Positions 23,582 to 32,783 of a stretch of 64,000 nucleotides of DNA are shown piece by piece (the first letter of the stretch is position 1; every line of letters begins with the position of its first letter). Source of the stretch: Bacilli bacterium (GTDB taxonomy: Bacteria > Bacillota_I > Bacilli_A > RF39 > UBA660); contig JAFRHI010000009.1 in NCBI GenBank assembly GCA_017433415.1, forward strand, positions 1 to 64,000, written 5' to 3'. The notes under the pieces were generated by a model. The model was not told the DNA's origin. It searched no databases and was given only the letters and a program-made list of their open reading frames with translations. The translations under genes and the position numbers were made by a program.

Positions 23582-24562
23582 ATGCTACTTTTGACAAAGG
23601 CAATTTTCGCTATTATGATTGGTTTTTTAACTTCAACTGCTTTAGGGCTGGTTATGTTACCAATACTAAAGAAATTTCGAGTTGGCCAAAAAATATCAAT
23701 CTTTGTTGGTGAAGCACATCGAAAAAAAGAAGGCACACCAACGATGGGTGGTTTGATTTTTATTATTCCAACAATGCTAGCAACATTGGCTCTTATTTTT
23801 ATGAAAAAGATAGCTTATACATCTAATTTAGGAATAGTTTTACTAGTCTTTTTAGGGTATTCTGCAATTGGATTTTTAGATGATTTTTTATCAATTAGAA
23901 AAGGTAATAATGAAGGATTAACAACTTATCAAAAACTATTTATGCAAGTTTTAATTGCAATTGGCTTTTTCTATATTTATATGCGTAGTGGAGGGCAAAC
24001 TGCATGGGTTGTTGGGACACTGCATATTGATTTGGAATTTGGTTGGTTGTATGGTTTAGCTATATTATTTATTTTAGTTGGTGCTAGTAATGCTGTTAAT
24101 TTAACTGATGGTTTAGATGGTTTGGCTGGTGGTTTGTCGGCAATTGCTTTTATTGCTTTTTCACTTATTTCATTATCAGTTGGTTTTGAAGATATTGGAA
24201 TATTTAGTTTAATTTTAGTTGGTTCATTAATGGGATTTTTGATATATAATACGCATCCAGCAAAAGTTTTTATGGGTGATACTGGGTCATTAGCCCTTGG
24301 AGCTGTTATGGGAGCGATAGCAATACTTACGCATAGAGAGTTAACGCTACTTGTAGTTGCTTCAGTATTTGTAATAGAAACGCTTAGTGTTATTATTCAA
24401 ACATTCTGGGTACAAGTATTTCATAGAAAGTTATTTTTAATGACGCCACTTCATCATCATTTTGAAAAACTTGGCTGGGCAGAGACAGATATTGTTAAAT
24501 TATTTTGGGTAGCTGGTTTAATTCTTGCCATGGCTGGTATTATCTTTGGAGTTTGGGTATAA
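23582..24562 (+). CDS. mraY: Phospho-N-acetylmuramoyl-pentapeptide transferase
   Basis: 326 aa, ten predicted membrane helices. It transfers phospho-MurNAc-pentapeptide from UDP to undecaprenyl phosphate, making lipid I on the inner membrane face. Diagnostic motifs are GTPTMGGLIF, the catalytic aspartates in GFLDDFLS, NLTDGLDGLAGG, MGDTGSLALG, and the histidine block LMTPLHHHFEKLGW. Length fits the family. ATG 23582 has GGAGTGATAAA before it. Its place next to a PBP and an SEDS gene is the classic division and cell-wall cluster, though murD is not between mraY and the SEDS gene. Confidence 0.97.
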   Translation: MLLLTKAIFAIMIGFLTSTALGLVMLPILKKFRVGQKISIFVGEAHRKKEGTPTMGGLIFIIPTMLATLALIFMKKIAYTSNLGIVLLVFLGYSAIGFLDDFLSIRKGNNEGLTTYQKLFMQVLIAIGFFYIYMRSGGQTAWVVGTLHIDLEFGWLYGLAILFILVGASNAVNLTDGLDGLAGGLSAIAFIAFSLISLSVGFEDIGIFSLILVGSLMGFLIYNTHPAKVFMGDTGSLALGAVMGAIAILTHRELTLLVVASVFVIETLSVIIQTFWVQVFHRKLFLMTPLHHHFEKLGWAETDIVKLFWVAGLILAMAGIIFGVWV

Positions 24563-24588
24563 AAGAACTATTGTTCTTTTTTTTTTGC
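24561..24588 (+). terminator. Terminator after mraY
   Basis: AAAAGAAC (24561-24568) pairs with GTTCTTTT (24573-24580) around TATT, then a T-run of about ten. It overlaps the mraY stop codon. Confidence 0.8.
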
Positions 24589-24616
24589 TCATAAATATAA
24601 TTTATTAGGTGATACT

Positions 24617-25702
24617 ATGAAGATAGATAAAAAATTAATTATAGCAGTAATCTTTTTAGCACTTTTTGGTTTGCTAATGATTTATTCTTCATCTAGTATC
24701 TGGTCTTTATATAAATATAATGATTCTTTTCATTATTTAAAATATCAAGCTGTTTTTTTTATAATAGGAGTTATTTTAATGATTTATATTTCTAAAATTA
24801 ATTATAATTTTTATTATAAATATTCAAATATAATTATTTTAAGTAGTTTTATATTATTAATTCTTGTATTAATACCAGGTATAGGTAGTATTAGAAATGG
24901 TAGTAGGAGTTGGTTTGGAATAGGATCTTTAGGAATTCAACCTAGTGAAGCGGCTAAATTGGGACTTATAATTTTTACAAGTAAATATTTAGCTAATAAT
25001 GAAAAGAATATTAATAATTATGTTAAAGGTGTTTTTCCAATATTATTTGTTTCTTTAATATTTTTTGGACTTATTATGTTACAGCCTGATTTAGGTACAG
25101 GAATGATTATTTTTATCTCTGTTATTGCTCTTTTTTTTGTGGCAGGTGTTCCTCTAAAATTTTTTGCTTTTGGTAGTATATTAGGAATAATAGGGATAAT
25201 TATTTTAATAGTAATCGCTCCTTATAGGATGGATAGAATTACGTCTTTTATTAATCCTTGGAAAGACGAACTAGGAACAGGATTTCAAATAATTCAAAGT
25301 TTATATGCAATAGGACCAAGTGGATTATTAGGTACAGGATATTTGAATTCTGTACAAAAGCATTTTTATTTGCCAGAACCACAAACAGATTTTATTTTTT
25401 CAGTAATAGCTGAAGAGTTTGGCATTGTTGGAGCTATTATTGTTGTAGGACTATTTATTATAATATTTTATTTAGGTATTACAATTGCTTGTAAAAGCAA
25501 TGATAAGTTTGCAAAATATCTTTCATTTGGTATTATATTTCAGATGATTTTTCAAGCTACTATGAATTTAATGGTAGTTGTTGGTTTGATTCCTGTTACG
25601 GGGGTAACACTCCCATTTCTTTCTTATGGTGGATCTTCTTTGTTAGTATCTATGGCATCTATTGGGATTGTTCTTAATATTTCAAGTAATACTATTAATT
25701 AA
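24617..25702 (+). CDS. ftsW: SEDS-family peptidoglycan polymerase (FtsW/SpoVE-like)
   Basis: 361 aa with about ten membrane helices. Motifs are typical: GIQPSEAAKLGLIIF, MLQPDLGTGM (holding the catalytic Asp), LGTGYLNSVQKHFYLPEPQTDFIF (in parts GLLGTGYLNS and LPEPQTDFIFSVIAEEFG), and PVTGVTLPFLSYGGSS. SEDS proteins polymerise glycan strands from lipid II with a class B PBP partner, here presumably the product of the gene split by the ICE. Neighbourhood favours FtsW or the sporulation paralogue SpoVE over RodA, but sequence alone does not decide. ATG 24617 follows AGGTGATACT. Confidence 0.88.
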   Translation: MKIDKKLIIAVIFLALFGLLMIYSSSSIWSLYKYNDSFHYLKYQAVFFIIGVILMIYISKINYNFYYKYSNIIILSSFILLILVLIPGIGSIRNGSRSWFGIGSLGIQPSEAAKLGLIIFTSKYLANNEKNINNYVKGVFPILFVSLIFFGLIMLQPDLGTGMIIFISVIALFFVAGVPLKFFAFGSILGIIGIIILIVIAPYRMDRITSFINPWKDELGTGFQIIQSLYAIGPSGLLGTGYLNSVQKHFYLPEPQTDFIFSVIAEEFGIVGAIIVVGLFIIIFYLGITIACKSNDKFAKYLSFGIIFQMIFQATMNLMVVVGLIPVTGVTLPFLSYGGSSLLVSMASIGIVLNISSNTIN

Positions 25703-25753
25703 AAGTATTATGTAAAAAAAGTGTCAAGTGAATACTACTAATAGATAATAAAA

Positions 25754-25782
25754 TTGAATTAATGTTTTATATGTGATAGATT
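25754..25782 (+). promoter_or_regulatory. Promoter before the 25800 gene
   Basis: TTGAAT (25754-25759), a 17-base spacer, TATGTGA extension, then TAGATT (25777-25782). Confidence 0.5.
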
Positions 25783-25799
25783 AAAGTTGGTGATTTGAG

Positions 25800-26351
25800 A
25801 TGGAAGGAAATAAAGAAAAAAATAGTACATTTTTAGTAAAACTTTTAGTAGGTATTGTTATATTTTTGCTAGGTGTTTTATGTTGTTTTGCTTATTTTAA
25901 ATTTACTGATACAAAAATAGAAAGAGAAGTTGATAGTAGTGAAGAGGTTAACGACTCTAACAAAGTTAGTAAGGATAAAGCTAGTGATAATTCCCAAGTA
26001 GATACTAATAAGGAAGTTAAGGATGATGAAGAGACAACTAATGATACTTCAAGTAATGTTAATGAAACAACTAAACCACTACATACTGAAGAATTTATAA
26101 ATCAAAATGGTGAAACAGTAAAAATAACTGCGGAGAAGATTGTTGGTGCTACTGGATATGCGGGATCTTCTAATGATAAATTTTTCTTAAAAGATGGTAA
26201 TTTATATTATATGGAAATTACTTCAGCTAAAAAAGAAGTTTTACTAGCAACTTCAGTAAAGGATTTATATCTAGAACAAGATGAAATATGTGCAGAATTA
26301 AATAGTGATGGAAAGATAGTTAATCAAGAAATACATGTAAAATATAAATAA
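25800..26351 (+). CDS. Membrane-anchored extracellular protein of unknown function
   Basis: 183 aa: one N-terminal membrane helix (about residues 14-33, LLVGIVIFLLGVLCCFAYF), a low-complexity Ser/Asp/Lys/Asn linker (about 40-95), and a small C-terminal domain (ITAEKIVGATGYAGSSNDKFFLKDGNLYYMEI in parts) that is mostly beta strands. The layout (helix, linker, small beta domain) resembles the gene product at 62375. Not recognised as a named family. Confidence 0.6.
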   Translation: MEGNKEKNSTFLVKLLVGIVIFLLGVLCCFAYFKFTDTKIEREVDSSEEVNDSNKVSKDKASDNSQVDTNKEVKDDEETTNDTSSNVNETTKPLHTEEFINQNGETVKITAEKIVGATGYAGSSNDKFFLKDGNLYYMEITSAKKEVLLATSVKDLYLEQDEICAELNSDGKIVNQEIHVKYK

Positions 26352-26378
26352 TGCTACAAAGTAGCATTATTTTTTTTA
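26347..26378. terminator. Terminator between convergent genes
   Basis: A perfect 11-bp stem (26347-26357 with 26361-26371, loop AAA) is followed by T8 on the plus strand. It overlaps the stop of the gene at 25800. It serves the plus strand strongly and possibly the deacetylase gene from the other side. Confidence 0.8.
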
Positions 26379-28007
26379 ATTAACCATATTTATAAAATCT
26401 TGTTGTGTAATACTAGCATGAATTGGATATCTTGGAATTAAATATTTATTACTAGTTCTAGTGGCTTTTCTGTTCCCACCAACAAAGGCAATTTTGAAAC
26501 CAGTGTCTTTAATAGCTTTAAGTGATGTGTCACTGTACATATAGAAAGGAAAACAAAATGAATCACTATTACCAATAACATCAAGTGATTTTTGAAGATC
26601 TGCTTTTGCTTCTTCATATGTGGCACAGTTTAATTGCCCTCGTCCACAAGAACCATATTGGTGCATATCATAGGTATGAGATTGAATATCAAGATATGGT
26701 GATGTGTAGTTATTAATATCCCACCAGCCGGCAATTAAGAATAGGGTAGCATGCATTTTATATTCTTCAAGAAGAGGGATTAATTTATTACCATTATGTT
26801 TACCAGTACCTAATGCTCCATCATCTACAGTTATTAAAATAGATTTTTCTGGTAATTCAATTTCGCCATACATCCAACGCATAAATTCATTCATTGTTAA
26901 GGTTTTATAATTGTTATTTTTTAAATAGTCTAGGTGTTCTCTAAATTTTTGTGTATCTAGACAAATACTTTCTCCGCAAGATTCTCCTATACTAGAATCA
27001 TAGAAAAAATGATAGTTTAAAACAGCAATTTTTTGAGTTTTGTTATCTTCAGCAGTTGTTTCTTTTACTTCTTCACCGTTTGCCATTTTAAGGATATTTT
27101 CATCAGTAGTATAACTTTTTATTTGGTAGCGATTACGGGTTTTAGAATCATCATTTTTAGTAGAGGCTTTATTAGTAGATAAATATAATACTTCTTCATT
27201 TGTCTTAGTGATATTTATATTTAATTCTTTAGAGATGTTTGTTAGATCATCATTTAAAATACTTGTTGTTATAAAAAGAGCTTTATCTTTTAAATTAATA
27301 TAGTTTTTTAAGAAGTTATTATAATCATCTTCAAAAATAGTATAATAACCATTAGTTTTTAATAATTCCATTTGTCTTTTAAAATTATCAATAGTAGTGC
27401 AGTTATAATTAGTGCATGTTGGTTCAATACTATCATAGAATAAGACACTTATTTTAGATGCAGTGTTTTTTTCTATGGTGGCTTTTTCTTCTGTAATGTT
27501 TTTATTTTTTTTAATACTTAGTAAATTATTTGAAAAATATAAATAATAATTATTTTCATCTTCATGATCAACTTTTAATTCAAGATTTTTATTAATAGTG
27601 ATAACTTTTGTTTTATTATTATAAAGAGTTACTTTCTTTTTGGATTTTATTAATTTATTTAGAGGCAAATAATAATTCTCATTTTTTACTTTTTCTTGTT
27701 TAGTAGTTTTTTTGACATCTTTATAATATACATAGTAATTAGTATTTTTTATATTGAAATATTTAGAATTGTTTTTGTTTGATAGTTCGATTTGAGTATC
27801 TTTATTTATTGTTCCACAAGGATTATTGTTTTTATCATAGAGATTTGTTTTTTTTGTTGTTACTACATGTTTATTGAAGTGTTTTAGACGATTATTTTCT
27901 AATAGTTTTTCAGTCGATATGGCACCAAAAATGACTATTATGAAAATAATTATAATAAAAATAATACCTTTCTTTTTAATTCTTAATTTTTTCTTACTCT
28001 TTTTCAT
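26376..28007 (-). CDS. Polysaccharide deacetylase with a degenerate upstream copy of the domain
   Basis: 543 aa. A basic N-terminus and signal-anchor helix (about 10-33) lead to an SH3-like segment (TKKTNLYDKNNNPCGTI, YVYYKDVKKT). Residues about 190-300 (KISVLFYDSIEPTCTNYN, then FKRQMELLKTNGYYTIFEDDYNNFL) mirror the active domain start at about 330 (KIAVLNYHFFYDSSIGESC, FREHLDYLKNNNYKTLTMNEFM) but lack its motifs. The second domain has the NodB features: TVDDG, SHTYDMH, a CFPFYMYS arginine-motif equivalent, and a final PRYPIHAS. The family removes acetyl groups from cell-wall glycans. It is transcribed against its neighbours with GGTGATAGT before the start. Confidence 0.8.
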   Translation of the reverse strand: MKKSKKKLRIKKKGIIFIIIIFIIVIFGAISTEKLLENNRLKHFNKHVVTTKKTNLYDKNNNPCGTINKDTQIELSNKNNSKYFNIKNTNYYVYYKDVKKTTKQEKVKNENYYLPLNKLIKSKKKVTLYNNKTKVITINKNLELKVDHEDENNYYLYFSNNLLSIKKNKNITEEKATIEKNTASKISVLFYDSIEPTCTNYNCTTIDNFKRQMELLKTNGYYTIFEDDYNNFLKNYINLKDKALFITTSILNDDLTNISKELNINITKTNEEVLYLSTNKASTKNDDSKTRNRYQIKSYTTDENILKMANGEEVKETTAEDNKTQKIAVLNYHFFYDSSIGESCGESICLDTQKFREHLDYLKNNNYKTLTMNEFMRWMYGEIELPEKSILITVDDGALGTGKHNGNKLIPLLEEYKMHATLFLIAGWWDINNYTSPYLDIQSHTYDMHQYGSCGRGQLNCATYEEAKADLQKSLDVIGNSDSFCFPFYMYSDTSLKAIKDTGFKIAFVGGNRKATRTSNKYLIPRYPIHASITQQDFINMVN

Positions 28008-28087
28008 ACTATCACCAGTTTAAGTATAGTATAAGTTTTCATTTTTCTCAATAATATTTTTATAAGTAGTAATATTTTTCTTTTTTT

Positions 28088-28095
28088 GTTATAAT
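28088..28095 (+). promoter_or_regulatory. Extended -10 promoter before the BaiN-like gene
   Basis: TG-T-TATAAT at 28087-28095 with a T-rich upstream region and no good -35. The divergent deacetylase gene starts about 80 bases away on the other strand. Confidence 0.5.
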
Positions 28096-28117
28096 TTAGT
28101 TGCATTGGAGGGGTAAT

Positions 28118-29341
28118 ATGTATGATGTTGTTGTGGTTGGTGGTGGAGCAAGTGGTGTTACATCTGCAATAAAATCTAAAAAAGGTGATAACAAAGTATT
28201 AATATTAGAAAGAAATAGTGAATGTTTAAAGAAAATATTAATTACGGGTAATGGAAGATGTAATTATTTTAATGAGAACCAGAATATAGATAATTATTTT
28301 TCTAGTAATATTGATTTAATAAATGAAATTGTTACTGATAATAATATAAAAATGGTAAAATCTTTTTTTGATAGTTTGGGTATTATTCCTAAAATAAGAG
28401 ATGGTTATTATTATCCTTTTTCTAATCAGGCAATTACTATTAAAAATGTATTATTAAGAGAATTAGAAAGAAAAAATATTAAGGTTAAAAATAATTTTTT
28501 AGTAACAGAAATTATAAAAGAAGAAGATATTTTTATAATTAATCCTAATACCGATAATATTAGATGTAAAAAGTTGGTACTTGCTACTGGGTCGTATGCT
28601 TATCCTAAGACAGGATCTACTGGTATGGGGTATGAGTTTTTAAAGAAATTTAACCATAAAATTATTAAGCCTTTACCTGCTCTTGTACAAGTAGAAGCAA
28701 ATTTTAAATATTTAAAAGAATGGTCTGGAGTTAGAAGTGAAGTTAAATTAGAATTATATGAAAATGATAAGTTTATTACTAGTGAACTGGGTGAAGCTCA
28801 GTTTACTGATTATGGTCTTAGTGGTATATGTACTTTTAATTTAAGTGTTTTAATTGCTAGGGGTTTAGATATTGGTAAAAGAGAAGTTATAAAGATTAAT
28901 TTTTTACCTTTTGTTAAGGAAGATAGACTTACTTGGCTTGAAGATTATAATAAAGGAGTTTATGGTAGATCTTTATTAGAATTACTGGAAGGATTATTGA
29001 ATTATAAATTAGCTAAGATTATTCTTAATATGGCGGGTATTAATTATAATGCTTTTTTCGATGATCTTACTTTAAATGAAAAGAATTTATTAATTAATAA
29101 TTTATTTTCAATGGAATTAGAAATTACTGGGACAAAGTCATTTGATAATTCACAAGTTTGTAGTGGAGGTGTTTCTCTTACTGATATAGATATTACGACT
29201 TGTGAATCTAAATTAGTTAAAAATTTATATATAGCTGGAGAATTACTTGATCTTACTGGGAAGTGTGGAGGATATAATTTAACTATTGCTTGGCTTTCTG
29301 GGCTATTAATTGGTAAAAGTATAGGTGATGATTGTGATTAG
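28118..29341 (+). CDS. HI0933/BaiN-family flavoprotein
   Basis: About 407 aa from ATG 28118, behind GGAGGGG. The N-terminal dinucleotide-binding motif VVVGGGASGVTSAI begins at once. ILITGNGRCNYFNEN, VLATGSYAYPKTGSTGMGYEF, a GEAQFTDYGLSG segment and the C-terminal CSGGVSLTDID, then LYIAGELLDLTGKCGGYNLTIAW are hallmark blocks of the HI0933 family of FAD-dependent oxidoreductases. Physiological substrate is not known for most members. It overlaps the next flavoprotein gene by 8 bases, suggesting coupled expression. Confidence 0.9.
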   Translation: MYDVVVVGGGASGVTSAIKSKKGDNKVLILERNSECLKKILITGNGRCNYFNENQNIDNYFSSNIDLINEIVTDNNIKMVKSFFDSLGIIPKIRDGYYYPFSNQAITIKNVLLRELERKNIKVKNNFLVTEIIKEEDIFIINPNTDNIRCKKLVLATGSYAYPKTGSTGMGYEFLKKFNHKIIKPLPALVQVEANFKYLKEWSGVRSEVKLELYENDKFITSELGEAQFTDYGLSGICTFNLSVLIARGLDIGKREVIKINFLPFVKEDRLTWLEDYNKGVYGRSLLELLEGLLNYKLAKIILNMAGINYNAFFDDLTLNEKNLLINNLFSMELEITGTKSFDNSQVCSGGVSLTDIDITTCESKLVKNLYIAGELLDLTGKCGGYNLTIAWLSGLLIGKSIGDDCD

Positions 29342-30908
29342 AGTAAGACAAGTAAAAGTTTCTATTAAGAAAGATAATAAAGAGAATATTTTAAAGAAAA
29401 TTAGTACAAAATTAAAGATTAATAGTTCGGAAATACTAAATTATAAAATAGTTAAGAAATCACTTGATGCTCGTGATAAAAAGAATATTTTCTTTGTCTA
29501 TGAATTTGACGTTTGTTTAAAAGATGAAAAGAAAATACATTTAACAAATGATATATTTATAGTTAACGAAGAGAATTATAAATTTGAAATTACAGGTAAA
29601 GAAAAGTTGAATGATAGAATTGTTATTGTTGGTAGTGGACCTAGTGGTTTATTTTGTGCTTATATGTTGGCAGAAGCTGGTTATAAGCCATTAATAATTG
29701 AACAGGGAGAAATGATTGAGGATCGAATTAAAACAGTTGAAGAGTTTTTTAAAACTAATAAATTAAATCCTAATTCTAATGTACAGTTTGGTGAAGGAGG
29801 AGCGGGAACTTTTTCTGATGGTAAACTAAATACGCTTATTAAGGATAAGCTAAACAGAGGAAAAAAAGTATTTGAAATATTTGTAGAAGCAGGGGCTCCT
29901 GAAGAGATTATGTATTTGAATAAGCCACATATTGGAACGGATATTTTACGAAAAGTAATTATAAATATTCGAAAAAAAATAATCAGTATGGGTGGTGAGT
30001 TTAAATATAATACTAAGCTTACTGATTTGGTAATTGAAGATGATAAGATTTCTGCTATTGAAGTTAATAATAAAGATATTATTAATTGTTCAGTACTTGT
30101 TTTAGCTATTGGTCATTCAGCTAGAGATACTTTTAAATTACTACATGATAAAAATGTTTTAATGAAGGCAAAGAATTTTGCTGTTGGTGTTAGAATAGAG
30201 CATCCACAAGAAATGATAAGTAAAAGCCAATATGGAGATAGTTATAAGTTATTAGAACCAGCTAGTTATAAATTGACGTATCAAACAAAAAGTGGACGAG
30301 GAGTATATTCTTTTTGTATGTGTCCTGGTGGTTTTGTGGTTAATGCATCTAGTGAGGAAGGTAGATTAGTTGTTAATGGGATGAGTAATTATAAACGAGA
30401 TGAAGAAAATGCTAATAGTGCACTTGTAGTTACTGTTACAGCTTCTGATTTTGGTAATGATCCACTTGCAGGGGTTGAGTTTCAAAGAAAATTGGAAGAG
30501 AGGGCATACAATTCCGGTAATGGAAAAATACCTGTACAATTATATAAAGATTTTGTTTCAGGTACTATTACTAAAGAATTAGGAAATGTTGTACCTAATA
30601 CTAAGGGTGAATTTTGTTTTGCTGATTTGAATGAGGTGTTGCCAGGATATATTACAGAATCTTTAAAGGAAGCAATTCCTAGTTTTGATAAAAAGATTAA
30701 GGGTTTTGCGCGTAGTGATGCTGTTTTGTTAGGTGTGGAAAGTAGAACTAGTTCACCAGTTATAATAGTTAGAAATGAGTTTGGTATTTCAAATGTTTCA
30801 GGAATTTATCCTTGCGGGGAAGGAGCTGGGTATGCTGGAGGTATTACAACAGCGGCTATTGATGGGATAAAGGTTTTTGAAAATATTATAAGAATGTACA
30901 AGATTTAA
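29334..30908 (+). CDS. FAD-dependent oxidoreductase of the conserved ~530-aa family
   Basis: About 524 aa. GTG 29334 gives MIRVRQVKVSIK, which matches how relatives start and has AGGTG at proper distance; GTG 29325 and ATG 29328 are alternatives. An N-terminal alpha-beta domain (KISTKLKINSSEILNYKIVKKSLDARDK) precedes the FAD motif VIVGSGPSGLFCAYMLAEAGY near residue 100. FGEGGAGTFSDGKLNT, PHIGTDILRKV, CMCPGGFVVNASSEEG, SRTSSPV and YPCGEGAGYAGGITTAAIDG complete the family pattern. The enzyme's substrate is unknown. It pairs with the flavoprotein upstream. Confidence 0.88.
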   Translation: MIRVRQVKVSIKKDNKENILKKISTKLKINSSEILNYKIVKKSLDARDKKNIFFVYEFDVCLKDEKKIHLTNDIFIVNEENYKFEITGKEKLNDRIVIVGSGPSGLFCAYMLAEAGYKPLIIEQGEMIEDRIKTVEEFFKTNKLNPNSNVQFGEGGAGTFSDGKLNTLIKDKLNRGKKVFEIFVEAGAPEEIMYLNKPHIGTDILRKVIINIRKKIISMGGEFKYNTKLTDLVIEDDKISAIEVNNKDIINCSVLVLAIGHSARDTFKLLHDKNVLMKAKNFAVGVRIEHPQEMISKSQYGDSYKLLEPASYKLTYQTKSGRGVYSFCMCPGGFVVNASSEEGRLVVNGMSNYKRDEENANSALVVTVTASDFGNDPLAGVEFQRKLEERAYNSGNGKIPVQLYKDFVSGTITKELGNVVPNTKGEFCFADLNEVLPGYITESLKEAIPSFDKKIKGFARSDAVLLGVESRTSSPVIIVRNEFGISNVSGIYPCGEGAGYAGGITTAAIDGIKVFENIIRMYKI

Positions 30909-30931
30909 GTTAGTAGTGTTACTAGCTTTTT
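30909..30931 (+). terminator. Terminator after the flavoprotein operon
   Basis: GTTAGTA (30909-30915) pairs with TACTAGC (30920-30926), one G-T pair, then T5. Confidence 0.6.
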
Positions 30932-30932
30932 C

Positions 30933-30961
30933 TTTACTTTTTAAGGGCTTTATGGTATAAT
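30933..30961 (+). promoter_or_regulatory. Promoter before the GH25-like gene
   Basis: TTTACT (30933-30938), 17 bases, ATGG extension and TATAAT (30956-30961). Confidence 0.6.
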
Positions 30962-30989
30962 AACGGGCAATTGAAAAGGGGATATAGAT

Positions 30990-32729
30990 ATGAAAAAAGT
31001 ACGAATTAATAAAAAAGTTGTAGCTTTATTATTAGCGGCTGGTATTGGTACAGGAGTTATTAGTTTTTCTCTTTCTAAGAAGATGCGTAATGATTCTATT
31101 GGTGAAGGAATGGAAAATTCAATAGGTTATACTAATATTAATCCAGTATATAATTTTAAGGTTTATCCAGAAGATTTTGTGATTTTAGATGTTGGAGATC
31201 ATGATAGTATTGGGGTGCATTTTCAAGGTAAAAAAATGAAAATGTGTAATAATCAAGATATTTCTCTTGGAATAGAAATTTCTTCATCAGCTGAAGATGA
31301 AGCTGATATTTATGATGATGCTTTATATGCTAAAAGTGTATTGGAAGAATATGATGTTAGTTTTCCAGTATTTTTAAATATTGATAAAATAGTTGGTAAT
31401 GACAATTTATCTACTAAAGAAAGAGAAATATTAATTAATGATTTTATTAGAAAATGTCAGGAAAATCATATTATAGTTGGTATTAGTGGAACAGATACAA
31501 ATTTATCGAGATTGGTTAAAAATTGTGTAATTGATGATTGTAAGAAATTTTTAATAATGGATGATCAGATAATTAAATATCCTGATCGTGATAGTCTTGA
31601 TCTTATAAAAGATTTAGATGGAATAGTAAGTAGTACATGGCATTATTTATCAGAAGATGTTAATGAAAAAGATAATAATTCTAAATATTTTGTAAATGAT
31701 TATAGTTATATAGTTCAGAAAGATGATGATATTTTAGATATTGCGATGACTGCTAAAATGAGTGTTGATGATTTACTTGAATATAATAGTATGAAAAAAA
31801 GAGATATTGTTTCTGGGACTGTACTTAAAATTCCAACTAAAAAGGAAATTCGCCAATATAAGGGATTGGAAGATTTTGAAGTATTAGATGAAGCTATTCG
31901 AGGTTGTGATTTATCATTATATCAAGATGGAGAAATCAATTGGGAAAAAATGGCAGAAAACTTTGATTTTGCAATTTTAAGATGTTCTACTGGACTTGAT
32001 GTAGATCCTACTTTTGAAGTTAATGCTCTTAATTGTAGTCTTTATAATATTCCAATTGGTGTATATTGTTATAATGAAGTTGATAATACAAATATGCTTA
32101 ATTCAGAAGAATTTGCAAAACGTTTAGCTAATCAAACAGAAATTGTATTAAATTCATTAAAAGAGAAGGAAGTTAGTTATCCAGTATACTTATGTTTAGA
32201 GTATGAAGATGGTGCAAAAGGACATTTTACGAAGGCACAAGTTAAGAAAATGGTTGAAAATTGGGCAACTGATATTAGAGAGGTAGGATATATTCCTGGT
32301 ATTTGTTGTACTCAAAAAGATTATGAGTTTTTACAAAGTTGTGTTGATTATCCTGTTTCAGATGTTTTACAAGTATGGATAACTGGTGAGAAAGATTATT
32401 CTACTGCTATAGAGGTTGAAGATACAAAGCCGTTAGAATTCTTGGGAAGTAGTGAATATAATGCTGGTATTGCTTGTTCAACAAAAGCAGGTGTTAATGC
32501 TGGAGCTGGTAATGTTGATGGCTATTTAGATGTTAATTATTCAGTAGTAGACTACACACATATTCCTATCGATAAAGATAATTATTCAAATAAAGAATTT
32601 AAGAGACCAGACTGGTTATTGCTTGGTGGTGGTTTGGGGCTTATTGTTTTAGTTAATAGTTCTTTAGCTATAAGTGATTTTCTAAAAAAAATTAAAGCTC
32701 CTACAAAAAAGAAAAATACTATTAAATAG
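30990..32729 (+). CDS. GH25-like cell-wall protein with LysM and altered active sites
   Basis: 579 aa. Signal helix at about 10-26, a first GH25-like domain (about 50-225), a LysM module (YIVQKDDDILDIAMTAKMSVDDLLEYNSM, about 240-285), a second GH25 domain (about 305-520, RGCDLSLYQDGEINWEKM and FAILRCSTGLDVDPTF) and a C-terminal membrane helix (LLLGGGLGLIVLVNSSLAI). GH25 lysozymes need a D-x-E pair in the P-V-Y-L-D-x-E strand. The second domain reads PVYLCLEYE (Asp to Cys) and the first PVFLNIDK (both changed). So the domains may bind rather than cut glycan. LysM supports wall binding. Confidence 0.78.
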   Translation: MKKVRINKKVVALLLAAGIGTGVISFSLSKKMRNDSIGEGMENSIGYTNINPVYNFKVYPEDFVILDVGDHDSIGVHFQGKKMKMCNNQDISLGIEISSSAEDEADIYDDALYAKSVLEEYDVSFPVFLNIDKIVGNDNLSTKEREILINDFIRKCQENHIIVGISGTDTNLSRLVKNCVIDDCKKFLIMDDQIIKYPDRDSLDLIKDLDGIVSSTWHYLSEDVNEKDNNSKYFVNDYSYIVQKDDDILDIAMTAKMSVDDLLEYNSMKKRDIVSGTVLKIPTKKEIRQYKGLEDFEVLDEAIRGCDLSLYQDGEINWEKMAENFDFAILRCSTGLDVDPTFEVNALNCSLYNIPIGVYCYNEVDNTNMLNSEEFAKRLANQTEIVLNSLKEKEVSYPVYLCLEYEDGAKGHFTKAQVKKMVENWATDIREVGYIPGICCTQKDYEFLQSCVDYPVSDVLQVWITGEKDYSTAIEVEDTKPLEFLGSSEYNAGIACSTKAGVNAGAGNVDGYLDVNYSVVDYTHIPIDKDNYSNKEFKRPDWLLLGGGLGLIVLVNSSLAISDFLKKIKAPTKKKNTIK

Positions 32730-32743
32730 AGTAGTATTTTTTT
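32713..32743 (+). terminator. Terminator overlapping the end of the GH25-like gene
   Basis: AAAATACTA (32713-32721) pairs with TAGTATTTT (32732-32740), followed by more T. The loop holds the stop codon. Confidence 0.7.
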
Positions 32744-32750
32744 AATATTA

Positions 32751-32759
32751 TGATATAAT
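32751..32759 (+). promoter_or_regulatory. Extended -10 promoter before the zinc peptidase gene
   Basis: TG-A-TATAAT at 32751-32759 within TTATGATATAATGAA, the same string as at 23547-23560. Confidence 0.5.
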
Positions 32760-32783
32760 GAACTTAGATTTGGAGATGATATT

